Counted from the first letter of the stretch, positions 32,698-44,286 are shown. The stretch: DNA of 64,000 bases from Coccinella septempunctata (GCF_907165205.1 NC_058196.1:848501-912500); one strand, 5' to 3'. Numbers and translations are program-made. The notes: generated from the sequence alone by a model not told the origin.

Positions 32698-32958
32698 TAG
32701 GGGAAAGTATCCTAATTTTGGATATATTTTTTTTATTTCCCATTTTTTGGCAGAAAAATTAATGTTTGATTCTTTTTCTTCACTGGAAATGTGGTTTTAC
32801 CCTAATGAAACTACGTCATATAAACTAAAATATTTATTTCTCGCCCGAATGACATAAAAAATGAGCTCAACTGAAAAATGACAATTTTCATGATTGCAAA
32901 AATAGGTTCGTTTGGATACCCTATCCAAAATTAGGATACCCTTTCCAAAATTAGGATC

Positions 32959-33186
32959 CTATTTCTCTTTGCAAAAATCACACACGTATACTTTGTTACT
33001 GTCACTGCCAGCACAATCTTCATGTGCCCATCTGAAGCATACACTGGATCCAGCCTTCTCCACGTTGGTCCTCGGAAAAATGTCCACAGCAAAAAAGGCA
33101 CTCTGCATCTTCATCTCCATCATCTTCGATTTCCGACATATCGTCATAAGGAATATCTTGCGACGAATCTGATGTTTCACTTCCAT
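32959..33186 (-). pseudogene. pogo transposase C-terminal Cys-rich tail
   Basis: CFRWAHEDCAGSDSNKVYVCDFCKEK in a frame different from the upstream DDE part is the end of a RING/PHD-like zinc finger seen at the C-terminus of some insect pogo transposases. Disconnected by frameshifts. Confidence 0.6.
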
Positions 33187-33272
33187 CTCTTATTTTTTTT
33201 GACTTTCCTTTTTTACGCAGTGATGTTTTCTTTGTAGATTTACTTGAAAAATCTAATTTCGGTAACGTTTTT

Positions 33273-34622
33273 TCATTTTTTAATGACTCTTCTTTTTTTC
33301 TCTTTTACGCTCGCTTCTAAGTCATCTTTGTAGGGCGTACTCGTGATAAGCGCTGCTGAGCCGGCTTTACGTCCCCTGCTTGAAGATGCAGATGAACTAC
33401 ATGAGGGTAGAGACAAAAAGTCCTGAATTTTCACAATCTTTGTTGACTGCTCAATTCCAACTCCATCACCTGGGGGTGTTTTCTCCAATGACTGTTGAAT
33501 TAATTCAACTATGCTATCTGGTTTGGATTGCGGAGTTTTATCTTGGGTTCGTTGTCGTGGGGGAGTTCTTTCCCTTTGCTTCTCAATGAGAAAATCTATT
33601 TCCGAAAATATATTCCTATTGAAAGGAAAAATTCCTGCTTTGCGAAATCCATTGGCTGATATCTCAGCTGTAGCACATTTCTGATACGCAGGGCAGAATA
33701 ATTTGCATATTTGATATGAGCTAACATTTCGAGATGGGTTATTTTTCAACCAGTTTTGGATTTCTTTTGAAAAGTAAGTCTTTAATGGAGACATGAAAGA
33801 CAGATCTAGTGGTTGAATTTTATGCGAAGTATGCGGAGGAATGCATACAATGGAAACAAAATTTTGTTTTGCTAGTTCTATAACGTCCAGATTCCTTGTA
33901 TGGCTGTAGTGGCCGTCAAGAATGAGCAATACCGGATCTTTTTCTGAAGGTTTCACGTAATCTATAAAATGTTATACCCATCGGGTGAAGATGTGACTCT
34001 GAATCCATCCTGAAGGGTGGCACTGAGCAATTGAACCAGGTGGAGCCCCATCTAATAGCTCTGCCTTCATATTTTTGCGGGGAAAAACGAACAATGGCGG
34101 AGCAAATCCTCCTGCAGCATTCTGCATTGCTGGTTCCAGAATATCAAAAAATCGGTTGACATTCTCTGGAGTAAAACCTTTGATTCTATTCTTAGAAATT
34201 CCTTGAGGCTTTCTTACAGATAAATTTGGATGGCGTCTCAAGAAGTTTCGCAGCCATTTTTTACCCTCATTACCATCGCTTTTTGAAAAGGGGTGTGGAA
34301 GGTTATTTCTGAGAGCAATTTGATATGCCAGTCTGCGGATGTCTGCAAGTCCTAGACCATAATATCTTTCGTCCATCTCCAGGCAGTGTTGCACCAAATC
34401 TTCTTCCATTTCAGCGGTCAAAACTGGTTTCCGACCAATTTTTAGTGTGAATTGTTCTTCGCTGGTCTTGTCACGTTTAACATATAGTTCTAGGGTTGAT
34501 TTCGGGACATTAAACAACTTGGACGCCTTTAAGTATCCCATTTCTTTACTTTTAACTGCTTTGATGGCATTCTCCATATTCTCTGTATCCCATTTCTTAT
34601 GTGGGACTCCTTTTTTAGGCAT
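33273..34622 (-). pseudogene. pogo-type transposase, internal deletion
   Basis: N-terminal Psq helix-turn-helix (MENAIKAVKSKEMGYLKASKLFNVPKSTLE; shortened here), CENP-B-type HTH (WLRNFLRRHPNLSVRKPQG), then directly PPLFVFPRKNMKAELLDGAPPG, a frame change at 33,965, and LLILDGHYSHTRN with IPPHTSHKIQPLDLSF. The segment between ILEPAMQN and GGFAPPLF, which normally carries the first catalytic Asp (DETG-type motif), is missing: roughly 60-70 residues. So the DDE triad is incomplete. Confidence 0.88.
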
Positions 34623-35137
34623 TTGACTGAAAAATATTATGGATTAACACGATGTAAATCGTGCTCATAATTGGGTTCCTAATTTTGGATATCCAATTTT
34701 GAGCCACCTTTCCTATCCAAAATTAGGCAACTTTCATGTTTAAGGTTATCTGATCAAATGAATATTGATACCGAACGAAAATGTTCGAATCGAATTGTTG
34801 AGATTATTCCACAACTATTCTTGTGTTGCCATACTAAATTTCAATATTGCACAGCCAATACTCACCGATTTCTGACAATTCACAATTGGAGAAAAGAAAA
34901 ACTAAGTACCACAACAAAACGTTATATCTCGAAATGCCACTTAGCGGTGAAAGGATGAACTTCATAGTTTACAGGGGGTTTATTTAGTTCAGGAACGTGT
35001 AGTTTCCTGCATACAATTCCACAAAACTCCTGATAGGATATGAGATAACATAGTATCCAAAATTGGGCAACTATCCAATAATAGGCGACTTTCCTCTAAT
35101 ATCGGGATGAACATGAAAACCAGTCTAAAAACTAGGA

Positions 35138-35696
35138 ATGAGGATACCTACCAAAACAACGATAAAAACTTCAAACGCTGACAGGCAAATTTCGCTCTCA
35201 TACAGTTCTGTGCTCTCCAACTCAAGATCGGCGCAGGATGCGCAAACGTCTCGTACGGAAATGTCGATGACTGACGCGAGTGACAAGGTTAATGTCAACA
35301 AGGGAAGAGGAATGGACGAGAGTTCATAGGATAAGGGTGAAAGAAAGAAAAACGGTACAGAAAATTTATGGAACAAGAACAAACGATCAAAGCACATCAA
35401 TTCAAGGAGCTATACGTAGACGTTGGATATGCGTGGAGAAAATCGCAGGTAAAGACGTCTCGGAAGAGGACATCGCCAAATACTTGGAATGTCTGGAAGA
35501 TAGTGAACAATTTATAGTGAAAAAGCAGAAAACGATAGGTCAAAACTCTTCGTTTAGTATTGGCGTAACACAAGACACTTACAATAAGATGTTTGATGAA
35601 TCCTTTTGGCCTCAGGGCGTTGTAGTCAGAGATTTCAACTTTGACAAGCAGTTTTTTCGGAAAAGGGACAACAAACGCAACACACAAAATTCATGA
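35138..35696 (+). pseudogene. LINE ORF1, RRM-like part
   Basis: Frames 35,138-35,329 and 35,280-35,696 overlap. The second includes WICVEKIAGKDVSEEDIAKYLEC, FSIGVTQDTYNKMFDESFWPQGVVVRDF, the RNA-binding C-terminal domain of ORF1 in Jockey/CR1-like LINEs. Frame change near 35,330. Confidence 0.7.
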
Positions 35697-37761
35697 AAAT
35701 ACTAGACAAAGCACAGGTTTTTTTATTCCAGACAATTTCCAAACCAGCAACTAATCAGAAACAACTGAAGGTACGTCAATATAATGAACAGAATATGGCA
35801 GGTTTCTTGAATGAACTGGAACACACAGACTGGTCCCTACTGAAGAATTTTGGGAATAACGAAATAGATGAAATGTGGGAATACTTCTTCAATACTTACA
35901 AGAGGATATTTGGAAACCACTTCTCAGTGAAACAGATAGAAGGAGGATCACAACAACGAACACTCCTGTCAAGAATCAAAAATAATCCAGAAATACAAAA
36001 TCTGAAAAGACATTTGGATGTCTTGTTCTTGATATCCAGAAAGAACGCTAATTTCCTTGCAGAATACAAGAAAACAAAGCGGATTTACGATGGAATGCTT
36101 GCTGATTTGAAGAGGGCCTACTATGGGGGTAAAATTGCAGCATCTTCGAATAAATCGAGGACGACTTGGAGTATTCTTCGCACTCTCACTGGGAAAATGA
36201 TAAACAAGACATAATTTTGCCATCGCATGACTATCAAACTGTGGCAAAGAATTTCGTTCAATACTTCACTGTTGCAGCTTCTGAAATCCGTAGGAACCTC
36301 CCTCCAAGGTTGGCTCCACCTCAGGTCAAGAAGGTGGATAAATGTTTCTACATGTTTGACATTACCAAAGACGAAATCATCAAAACTGTCCAATCTATGA
36401 AGAATTCATCATCCTGCGGATATGACTATATTCCTGCCAACATTGTTAAAATTTCAGTGCACCATATTGCTGAACCACTGATGTACATCATGAATCATGC
36501 CTACACTGAGGGAATTTTTCCGTTCCGATTGATCTCAAATTAGCAATAATCAGACCGTGTTACAAGAGGGGACCAACAACAGAAATGGGAAACTATAGAC
36601 TCATAGACCAATCAGCATGCTGACAGCGTATTCTGAAATCTTTGAGAAGTCAAACAGACCAATTTCATTTTTTCATAAATTCGGAATGTTTAATAAACAA
36701 CAACATGGTTCATTGAAAAACAGAAACACTGACACTGCGATCTTTCAGCTCACTAGCAAACTAATTGAATGTATTGATAGTGGTTATGTTCCTTTAGGCC
36801 TATTCTTGGACTTAACGAAGGCAGTGCAGGGGAGCATTTTAGGTCCGTTGTTCTTTCTTGTATATATAAATGATTTACCAGATGACCTTGATGCTAATGA
36901 AGATCTAACCGATGTGGAATTGGAAGTTACCATCTACGCCGACGATACTAACATTGTCACCTTGGACAGAGATCTACAAGAAACGTTCACACAGGCGGGG
37001 AAAATTTTAGACTGTGTGGAAGGCTGGTGTGTTGGCAATCAACTTCTTCTGAATGTTACCAAAACTGAGTGCATAACTTTTCATACTGAAAGGCTGCTTC
37101 TTGATCTTCCAAGTAGTGTCAACGTTGGGGGAAATGAAGTGCATCCAGCACTGTAAATTTTCTAGGGATTCACCTTGATATGAATTTAAAATGGCATAAC
37201 CATATTCAAAACCTCAGCAAGAAACTGTATAAGATCACATACACTTTGAATGTACTCAGATATCATGTAGATAGAGATACACTGAGGGTATTATACTATT
37301 CAAACTTTCAATCGTTAATTGCATATGGCATTGTAATATGGGGAAATGGTAACCATTTAAATACTCTCTTCAAAAGCTAGCCATCCGAATCATGTAAGAT
37401 GAAATTTCGTGAGTCTTGTAGAACGGTCTTTAAGAAAAATAATATTTTGACAATAACTGGTCTGTACGTATATAAGTGTATTCTCTTCATAAAAACGCGT
37501 CCAGAATTTTTCATTGAGCAGCTCAATATGAACAATACGAGACGAAGAGACCCATACTTGTATCCAAGGGTTTCCTTGGGTCTAGCACAGAATAACGCTA
37601 AATATATGTGTTTGAAATTATTCAACCAATTACCTGATAACATAGGAAAGATTGAAAGGCAATCTGATTTCAGGAAAAAATTGTATAGTTTCATATTAAA
37701 TACTGAACCTTACACAATGCATGAATATTTTGCTGCATGTGGCAGCTTGAGATCTTGTTAA
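35693..37761 (+). pseudogene. LINE ORF2: linker, deleted RT and tail
   Basis: 35,693-36,214 is the linker after the endonuclease (NELEHTDWSLLKNFG, WEYFFNTYKRIFGNHF). 36,166-36,543 starts the RT (MKNSSSCGYDYIPANIVK). 36,617-37,156 has HGSLKNRNTDTAIFQL, then LFLDLTKAVQGSILGPLFFLVYINDLP: the block from motif A (DxxKAFDxxxH) to motif B is deleted, but motif C YADDTNIV survives. 37,180-37,380 and 37,399-37,761 are the post-RT region (LNLKWHNHIQNLSKK; RDPYLYPRVSLGLAQNNAK). Non-functional. Confidence 0.85.
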
Positions 37762-38324
37762 TTTGCTGTAGCAGACCTGTGTACCTATGTGATAACTATT
37801 TAAAGGCAAATAAAGTATTATGACTTTAGCCTTGCGACTTTCACACTCCCATCCAGAGGAAAATTCACTTATCCCAGATATCTCAGATATCAAAAGGATT
37901 AAGCTCTGTTGGAGCCCTTTCCAGGTTTTCGGGCTCGTGGTGGTGGTCGGGTCCGGGTCGCTCCTCGGCTCCCTGCTGTAGGTTGGATTCCTGCTCCACC
38001 CGCACTTCCTGTCGGAGCAGACAATGTTCCTCTGGATTTCCCATGTACTTGCGTACAGTTCTCGCCGTTCCGAGCAGTACCGCCTTCTGCATGACTCTAT
38101 AGATATTTTCGTCCAACTGAAGTTTCCTCAAGTTCTCTAGTAGTTTCCTCGGTATCAGGCCTGTAGATGATATGACAATAGAGATGGTCTTGATATCTTT
38201 CAGCTTCCACTGTCTGCTGGTTTGTTCCTCGAGATCTCTGTACTTTGAAATATTTTCAGTGTGCCTATCTAGAAGATTGTTATTATTTGGAAGCGCCACA
38301 TCGATTAATAGTGCTCTGATAATA

Positions 38325-38735
38325 AATTGATCAATTTATTAAAGAAGGAACTGTCATCCGGTAATTTCAAAATTAAATGAATCAACGTTTCTGTGCAGTC
38401 TCTGTTTCTGTGTGTTGACAATTAATGTCAGACAAAAAGCGACAATTCCAGAAGATTTTCAAAAGTAGATTTTTTCGTCTGATGAAGGAGTCTGATATAG
38501 ACTCCGAAACGTTACGAAGAATTATAGTTTCAACGTTATTTATTTTGAGTTCATTGTCAGGCAACAATTTTTTCTAGTTAATTTGCTCCTGACAAATTAG
38601 TGCAAGAATTCACACAGGAGCAAATCGTTGATTTCATTTTTAATTGATTTTGTTTCAGAGATTGAGAGTGAAAGCCCTAAAAGGTTTGTGAAGAGATGCA
38701 AAATCCTTCCAAAATAAATTTCAATCGATATTAGA
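38325..38735 (+). mobile_element. Penelope-like element 3' end (copy 1)
   Basis: About 400 bp, nearly identical to 63,606-64,000. It starts with the last codons of a Penelope-type ORF (INLLKKELSSGNFKIK, stop at about 38,380), then a 3' region with a hammerhead-like motif (38,470-38,520) and a long hairpin around GCTCCTGACAAATTAGTGC. It replaces the endonuclease active-site part of the R4-like LINE. Confidence 0.7.
38470..38525 (+). ncRNA. Hammerhead-ribozyme-like motif (Penelope copy 1)
   Basis: Core CTGATGA (38,479-38,485), a 6-bp stem II GGAGTC/GACTCC with a 7-base loop, and GAAA (38,506-38,509). Sequence before the core (TTTTTTCGT) pairs with that after the GAAACGTT (ACGAAGAA) to form an 8-bp stem I with one G-U. 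Stem III is essentially absent (A, CG, U), which fits the minimal type I hammerheads reported in Penelope-like retroelements. Predicted cleavage is between GTT and ACG. An extra A lies between the core and stem II. Confidence 0.6.
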
Positions 38736-39664
38736 AATTGGTGTTTCAGTGCCAATTCTTGGTGAAGAATCTTGGCAACGGCATCATGTCTATTTTTGTA
38801 CTCCGTGCCCGCGAACTTCTGACATCCCCCGGTGATGTGCTGGAGAGTTTCATGTGTCGCACAGTCATAACGACAGCTATCATCCGCCACTGAGGCATCC
38901 TTGGCGATATATTTCATGTAGTTCCGTGTTGGAATCACCTGATCCTGGATGGCGAGCATGAAGCCCTCTGTCACTGGAAACAACCTTCCGGAAGTCAACC
39001 AGTAGTTCGACGCAGATATGTCGACGTTATCACGGTTGACCTCGTTCTGGTGCCTTCCATGCAAAGGTTTGCCAATCAGCCTCTGCATTTTACCCTCTGC
39101 AGAGTGTTCGACGGTTTCCAAGTGGTCCTGCTGTAGCTTTAACGGTGTAGAACTATCAGCAACACAAACTACTTGATGGAGTTCTGATGAAGTAGCCTTG
39201 CTCAGAAAATATTTCCGAAGACCTTCAATTTCCTGGGACATACGGTTGGGCAAATCCACAATTCCTCTACCCCCAAGATGTCGTGGCAGCTCGGTCCGTT
39301 CTATTGAGCTTTTTAGGGTGATGTTTATTGTGTTTAGTCAGCATAGTCCTTATTTTTTTCTGTAAGGCTGCTAAATTGGTGGTGGTCCAAGAGATGATAC
39401 CGAATGAGTAGCTCAGCGCCGAGCAAGCGTAGGTATTGATAGCTTCTATCAGATTCTTGCTGTTAAGGCCAGTTCTCATTATCCTTCTCAATCTTCGGGT
39501 GAACTTCTTCTTTAGCTCTTTTTTCATCTGGCTCTGATTATTTTTTTTTACCTGTTTCATGCCTAGATACTTGTATGTGTCTCCTTCCTTCAATGCTTCA
39601 ATTTCTGCACCTTCCTTGAGTTTGAACGTACCATCTTCTATTTTCCCTCTCGTTATGTTCAGCA

Positions 39665-39955
39665 TTATTATTATATGACTTTTGCGGCTTTCACACTCCT
39701 CTCCGGAGGAAAATTCACTTATCCCAGATATCTCAGATATCAAAAGGATTAAGCTCTGTTGGAGCCCTTTCCAGGTTTTCGGGTCCGGGTCGCTCCTCGG
39801 CTCCCTGCTGTAGGTTGGATTCCTGCTCCACCCGCACTTTCTGTCGGAGCAGACGGTGTTCCTCTGAATTTCCTATGTACTTGCGTACAGTTCTCGCCGT
39901 TCCCAGCAGTACCGCTATCTGCATGACTCTATAGATATTATTATTGTTAATGCAA
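39665..39955 (-). mobile_element. R4-like LINE copy B, ~290-bp tail
   Basis: Second tail of the same LINE subfamily as copy A, joined head to tail: NIYRVMQIAVLLGTARTVRKYIGN, then the same tail ending ERAPTELNPFDI and the same 3' UTR. Its 3' end (AAGTCATA plus ATA repeats) meets the truncated 5' end of copy A; its own 5' truncation point is also at an AATAAT triplet run (39,938-39,955). It lacks one repeat in the Pro/His-rich tail. Confidence 0.8.
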
Positions 39956-40050
39956 GTGGAAAAATAAGTAATCGAAAATTTGACATAAACATCCCTTAGC
40001 ATACAAAAAATCACTTTTGCACCTACCTGACGACAATCGGTGTTTCCTAC

Positions 40051-40295
40051 TGATGAAACTTTGGTTTGCAGTAGAATCAGAGTTATTAAGGTTGTGATGT
40101 TTTACAATTTGATTCACCGATGCTTCAAAGAAACACTTTATATTTTTAGAAGTTTATTTTAACGACAGATACACCGTAATACATTCATCCATAACTATCT
40201 TCTGTCGACCATAGACATATATGACTTATACTACATCTGAGAGACATCCATAGAACATATTATAAGTGTTTAGAGTTTTTAGATTGGTCTCAACA
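40051..40295 (-). repeat. Copia-2 3' LTR
   Basis: In element sense starts TGTTGAGACC and ends GTTTCATCA. Contains TATA-rich and AATAAA-free A/T sequence. It differs from the partner LTR at GAGAGACATCC against GACAGACAACATCC and at one T/C site. Confidence 0.93.
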
Positions 40296-40329
40296 CTCCT
40301 TCCAAAAACTCAAATATCCATACTTAAGT

Positions 40330-41780
40330 TTACAATATCAAACCCAGACTATTCCTATGTTTAGTAAATAAAACAGTTCCGAGGTTTTTTGTTAAAATGT
40401 CAGCAACTTGTTCATTAGTACAAATATACTCAACAGATACAATATTCTTACCAATAATATCTTTGATAAAGTTATATTTAACATCAATATGTTTGAGTTT
40501 TTTGTGATCAAACCTTTTTGTTAACTTGATACAGGACTGGTTATCCTCATATATGATAAAGGTTTCTTTTGAGTAACCAAAATCAACTAATAAATTTGAC
40601 AACCATATCCCTTCTTTAATTGCTTCGGCAAGATATATCTATTCCGCTTCTGTAGACGAGGTGGAAACTGTTGTTTGTTTTCTAGTGGTCCAACAGACTG
40701 TGGAACCAAAAATCTTGAAGAAATATCCGGATGTTGATTTCCGATCGACTTCATCGCCAGCCCAATCAGCATCACAAAATCCTATGAGCTTTGTCTCATC
40801 ATTTTTTGGGAAATGCAATGTTGCATTAATAGTCCCCTTCAGATATCTCAATATTCTCTTCAAATATTTCCATAATTGCTCAGAGGGATTGCTTTGGTAT
40901 CTGCTACAAAGATTTACAGATATGCTCAGGTCGGGTCTAGTTCCCAGCATCAAATACATTAGGCAGCCAATTAATTCTCTTACAGGTTTATTGCTGACTT
41001 CTTCCAAATCTTTGTTTAGTTCAAATTTTAAATTTCCTGTTTCTAGTGGTGTTTTGACTTCTTTGCACTCATTCATGTGAAATTTCAGCAGCATATTATT
41101 TTTGTAGTTCTTTTGACTGAGATAAATTCCATCTTTATTGCTTTCAAATTCAATTCCAAGAAAAGTTTTCAAAAATCCTAGATCCTCCATTTCGAATTCC
41201 TGTTTCAGCTTGTCTTTCAGCATCTCAATTTCATCTTCTTTATTTCCTGCGATAAGAATGTCATCAACATACAATAATAGATAAATCAGGTAGGAATCAG
41301 TGATCTTCAAATACAGGCATAGATCATTTTTCGACTTCATAAATTTTTCCTTTTTAATGAATTCATCAAATTTTTTATTCCAGCAATATGGTGCCTGCTT
41401 GAGTCCATAAAGTGCTTTGTTGAGCTTACATACCCTTCCATCATCTTCATACCCTTCTGGAATCCTCATGTAGATTTCCTCCTCTAGCGTTCCATGAAGA
41501 AAGGCAGATTTGACATCCATTTGTTGAATGATTAGATTTTCATGGTTAGCTACCGCTTACAGTGCCCTGACAGTAGTCAGCCGGGCTACTGGTGCATAAG
41601 TTTGTTCATAGTCAAATCCTTGTTTTTGCATAAATCCCTTGGCAACAAGTCTAGCTTTATATTTGACTCCATTTTTGTTACAGGATTTGATACGAAATAC
41701 CCATTTGCAGTCTATCAATTTTGCATTTTCTGGCTTATCGATTAATGTCCATGTTTTATTCTTTTCTAGTACTTTCTTTC
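40330..41780 (-). pseudogene. Copia-2 reverse transcriptase and RNase H
   Basis: RT frame 40,639-41,520 plus upstream sequence to 41,780 in the same element: KWVFRIKSCNKNGVKYKARLVAKGFMQ, MDVKSAFLHGTLEEEIYM, LYGLKQAPYCWNKKF, LLYVDDILIAG (active site intact), LIGCLMYLML, then RNase H FCDADWAGDEVDRKSTSG, STSSTEAE, a TAG where EYI is expected (about 40,640), and LLVDFGYSKETFIIYEDNQSCIK, HIDVKYNFIKD, QVADILTKNL (40,330-40,602). A stop also precedes MDVKSAF near 41,555. Confidence 0.92.
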
Positions 41781-43748
41781 CTCCTCAATAGCTTTCCTCA
41801 AAAAATCATAATTTGGTGAATTTCGTGCACTTTCTAGGTTTTCTGGAATGTTATCAACATATGCCGTTGCATGTAGAGCTAAATGCTCCAAGTCTTCTCC
41901 CGTAATAAAATCATTATAGTAGTTTGGTCTTTTAGTTCTCCTTCTATTGTTTCTAAACTCTTCATTGGTGTTTCTTTCATCATCTTGAACTTCTTCCTCC
42001 ATATCACATTCAGTCTCAGTGTAACTATGAATTGATTCTTTTTCATCTATAATATCTAGAGCAGAAGTACCATCTACAGCAGTAGCATTCAACTTCAAAT
42101 CTGTGATATTTTTGTATTCATCAAAAACAACATTTCGAACAACAGATACTTTTTGCTTAATAGGCTCCCAAACTCTATAGCCATTACCTGCATAGCCTAT
42201 CATTATGTTTATTTCACTTCTTGAATCAAGCTTCGATATCTGTTTTTCTTTAGGTATATGACAATAAACTAAACTTCCAAATATCTTTAGATTTTCTACA
42301 TTTGGTTTCCTATTATAAAGTAGTTCAGCTGGTGTCTTACTCTTTATTACTGCAGTGGGACTTCTATTCAACAGGTAAGTTGAGCAAAGTATTGCTTCAC
42401 CCCACATTGTTTTGGGTAGCTTCGACTGGAGAAGAATCGCTCTTCCTTTTTCCAACAATGTCCTATTTAATCGTTCTGCTGATCCGTTCATTTAAGGATT
42501 GTAAGGGACAGAGTGTCTTATTTTAATACCTTTCATTCTGCAAAAATTATTGAATTGATTTGAACAATATTCACTACCATTATCACATTGAATTGAACCA
42601 ATCCTGTAACCAGTTTCATTAGTAACTAATGCTTCATATTCCTTAAAACATTCAAAGAGTTCACTCTTATTTTTTATAAGATATACAATACTGAAGTGTG
42701 TATAGTCATCAAGAAATGTAACAAAATAATTTTTATCATCATAGGTACCAGGAGAAATTGGACCACATATATCACTATGAACAATTTCAAGTGGTCTTTT
42801 AGAATATTTCTTATTCGCTCTATTAAATGGTAATCTGGTTTGTTTAGATTGTATGCATATTGAACACATTTCAAAATTGTTTTCATCAAAGACTTCATCA
42901 ATACCTTCAACTATATTATTCTTTTTCATGATTTTCAAATTTGTATTTCCAATATGACCTAACCGACAGTGCCATAGATTAAAATTCTTTGAGCTAGAAC
43001 TAACTTGAGCTTGTACACTATTCAGAGATATAAATTCAATAACATACAGATTATTCTCCTTCTTACCACTGGCAAGTAATTTATTTCCTTTGAAGATACT
43101 AACAGAACTATGCTCGAATACAACTCTAAGTCCGACAGTTTCTAGCTTTTGAACAGATAATAAATTTTGTCTGAGATTTTCAACATAATGTACATTTTTT
43201 ATTTCAGCTTTACAATTTATCCCTTCATTTAAATTTACTCTAATAGTACCTACTTTAGTAGCCTTTATATTTTCATTATTTTTGGCAACAGCTATATTAA
43301 CTTTATCTTTTAGTTCTTCAAAATGACAAAAATAGTTTACATTATTCACCATGTGATCAGTTGCACCTGAATCGACTACAAATTTTATCAAATTACCTTC
43401 TTTTTCCGTGCACTTGATCTTGTTTACTGAAGCTGCGAAGGTGATTCGGCTTTCGTCAACTGTGGCTTCATTTGCTCCCTTTCGACCATACCAGCATTCC
43501 TTTCTGATATGACCAATCCTTCCGCAGTTGTGGCACTTTAGTTCTCTTCTCTGTTCCTGGTTTCTGCTCGTAAGTCTCTTCTGGTAGTCCTTGTTGTCAG
43601 AACCTCTAGTCCACTTTTTGTTTCCATAAAACGCAGAAGTTCCTGGTATACTTTCTGGTGCAGAGGTGTTTTTCTTCTTCATTTCATAGTCGAGAAGTTT
43701 TCCTTTTACAAATTCCAATGTAAGCTTTTGTGGCTCTAGTGTTTCCAA
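41766..43748 (-). pseudogene. Copia-2 zinc knuckle, protease, integrase
   Basis: Frame 42,492-43,748: CHNCGRIGHIRKEC knuckle, KFVVDSGATDHMVNN protease, LWHCRLGHIGNTNLK with CSICIQSKQTRLPF, integrase HSDICGPI and QCDNGSEYCSNQF. The frame stops at TAA after YNP (where Gln is expected) and resumes MNGSAERLNRTLLEKGRAI in 41,766-42,491, which adds VYCHIPKEK...LDSRSEINIMIGY and the linker to the RT. Fragmented but full length. Confidence 0.92.
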
Positions 43749-43766
43749 GGCAGTTACAATATTGTC

Positions 43767-44219
43767 CTAAGATTCGGGTAGAGTAAGCAGAAGATGGCAA
43801 ACTATATCTTCTTCCTCTAATTTGGCCCCAACAGATTTGATTTGCCTGATTATTGATTCAAATTTTATGAAATGTTCTTCTAGACTTTCTGTTTTGAGTT
43901 TCAGGCTTAATAATTTCCTTCGTAGATAGAGTCGATTAGCAATACCTTTCCTTTTGAAGACTTTTTCCAACGATGTCCACATTTCAAATGAGGTTTGTTT
44001 GTCTTTTATATATTCAAGATGCGAGTTTGCAACGCATTGTACAATTATTGACTTGCACTTTTTGTCGAGTTTTTGTTGGTCCTCAGTGGGAATGTGATCT
44101 TTGATGCAACTTGCAACTCCATTCTGATCCAAAACTGTCTCCATCCTGAATTTCCAGTGATCGTAGTCCCTTCCTTCGAACTGGTGAATTCCATATTTTT
44201 CCATTGTGAAATTGGCCAT
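43767..44219 (-). pseudogene. Copia-2 Gag
   Basis: MANFTMEKYGIHQFEGRDYDHWKFRMETVL opens the frame (only the motif GRDYDHWKFRM is diagnostic); SFEMWTSLEKVFKRKGIANRLYLRRKL and HFIKFESIIRQIKSVG are typical Copia Gag. A TAG at 43,767 after LTLPES ends it prematurely; the next frame continues within 20 bases. Confidence 0.9.
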
Positions 44220-44286
44220 TTCGACAACGTGGTAATTTTAATTCCAACCTCAACTTCTCTGAATTGCGGGTTCTGGGCCCATAACC

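Larger units (their letters stand above)
32700..35096 (-). mobile_element. pogo/Tigger-like DNA transposon
   Basis: 2,397 bp bounded by TA (32,698-32,699; 35,097-35,098). Ends are GGGGAAAGTATCCTAATTTTGGATA (left, 25 positions compared) and its diverged partner starting GAGGAAAGTCGCC (right). The motif TATCCAAAATTAGG or its complement recurs subterminally at about 32,920, 32,940, 34,675, 34,720 and 35,050. It encodes a damaged pogo transposase on the minus strand. Inserted into LINE ORF1. Confidence 0.85.
32341..37822 (+). mobile_element. APE-type (Jockey/CR1-like) LINE with nested pogo element
   Basis: ORF1 fragments at 32,346-32,697 and 35,097-35,696 flank the pogo element and read through it when pogo and one TA are removed (HEKIS then NIGMNMKTS). 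ORF2 fragments run from 35,693 to 37,761; the APE endonuclease is almost entirely absent. The 3' UTR ends at AATAAAG near 37,815, where the R4-like LINE tail starts on the minus strand. Dead by deletions and frameshifts. Confidence 0.8.
37823..39664 (-). mobile_element. R4-like LINE copy A, 5'-truncated, Penelope insert
   Basis: Minus-strand RLE-type LINE: thumb region at 39,267-39,664 (TYKYLGMKQVKKNNQSQ; SALSYSFGIISWTTTN), then 38,740-39,259 (LPNRMSQEIEGLRKYF; SGRLFPVTEGFMLAIQDQVIPTRNYMKYIA; zinc finger CRYDCATHETLQHITGGC). After a Penelope 3' fragment it resumes with IDVALPNNNNLLDRHTENISKYRDL at 38,318. The PD...D part of the endonuclease is gone. A Pro/Glu-rich C-terminal tail follows KAVLLGTARTVRKYMGN. 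The 3' end is GTCATAATA, abutting the 3' end of the plus-strand LINE. Confidence 0.85.

Noticed and set aside
38597..38738. Extra C-terminal domain of the R4-like LINE ORF
   Set aside because: These codons are read through the antisense of the Penelope insert, not part of the LINE protein.
40661..41080. Plus-strand 139-codon frame
   Set aside because: Antisense shadow of Copia-2 reverse transcriptase.
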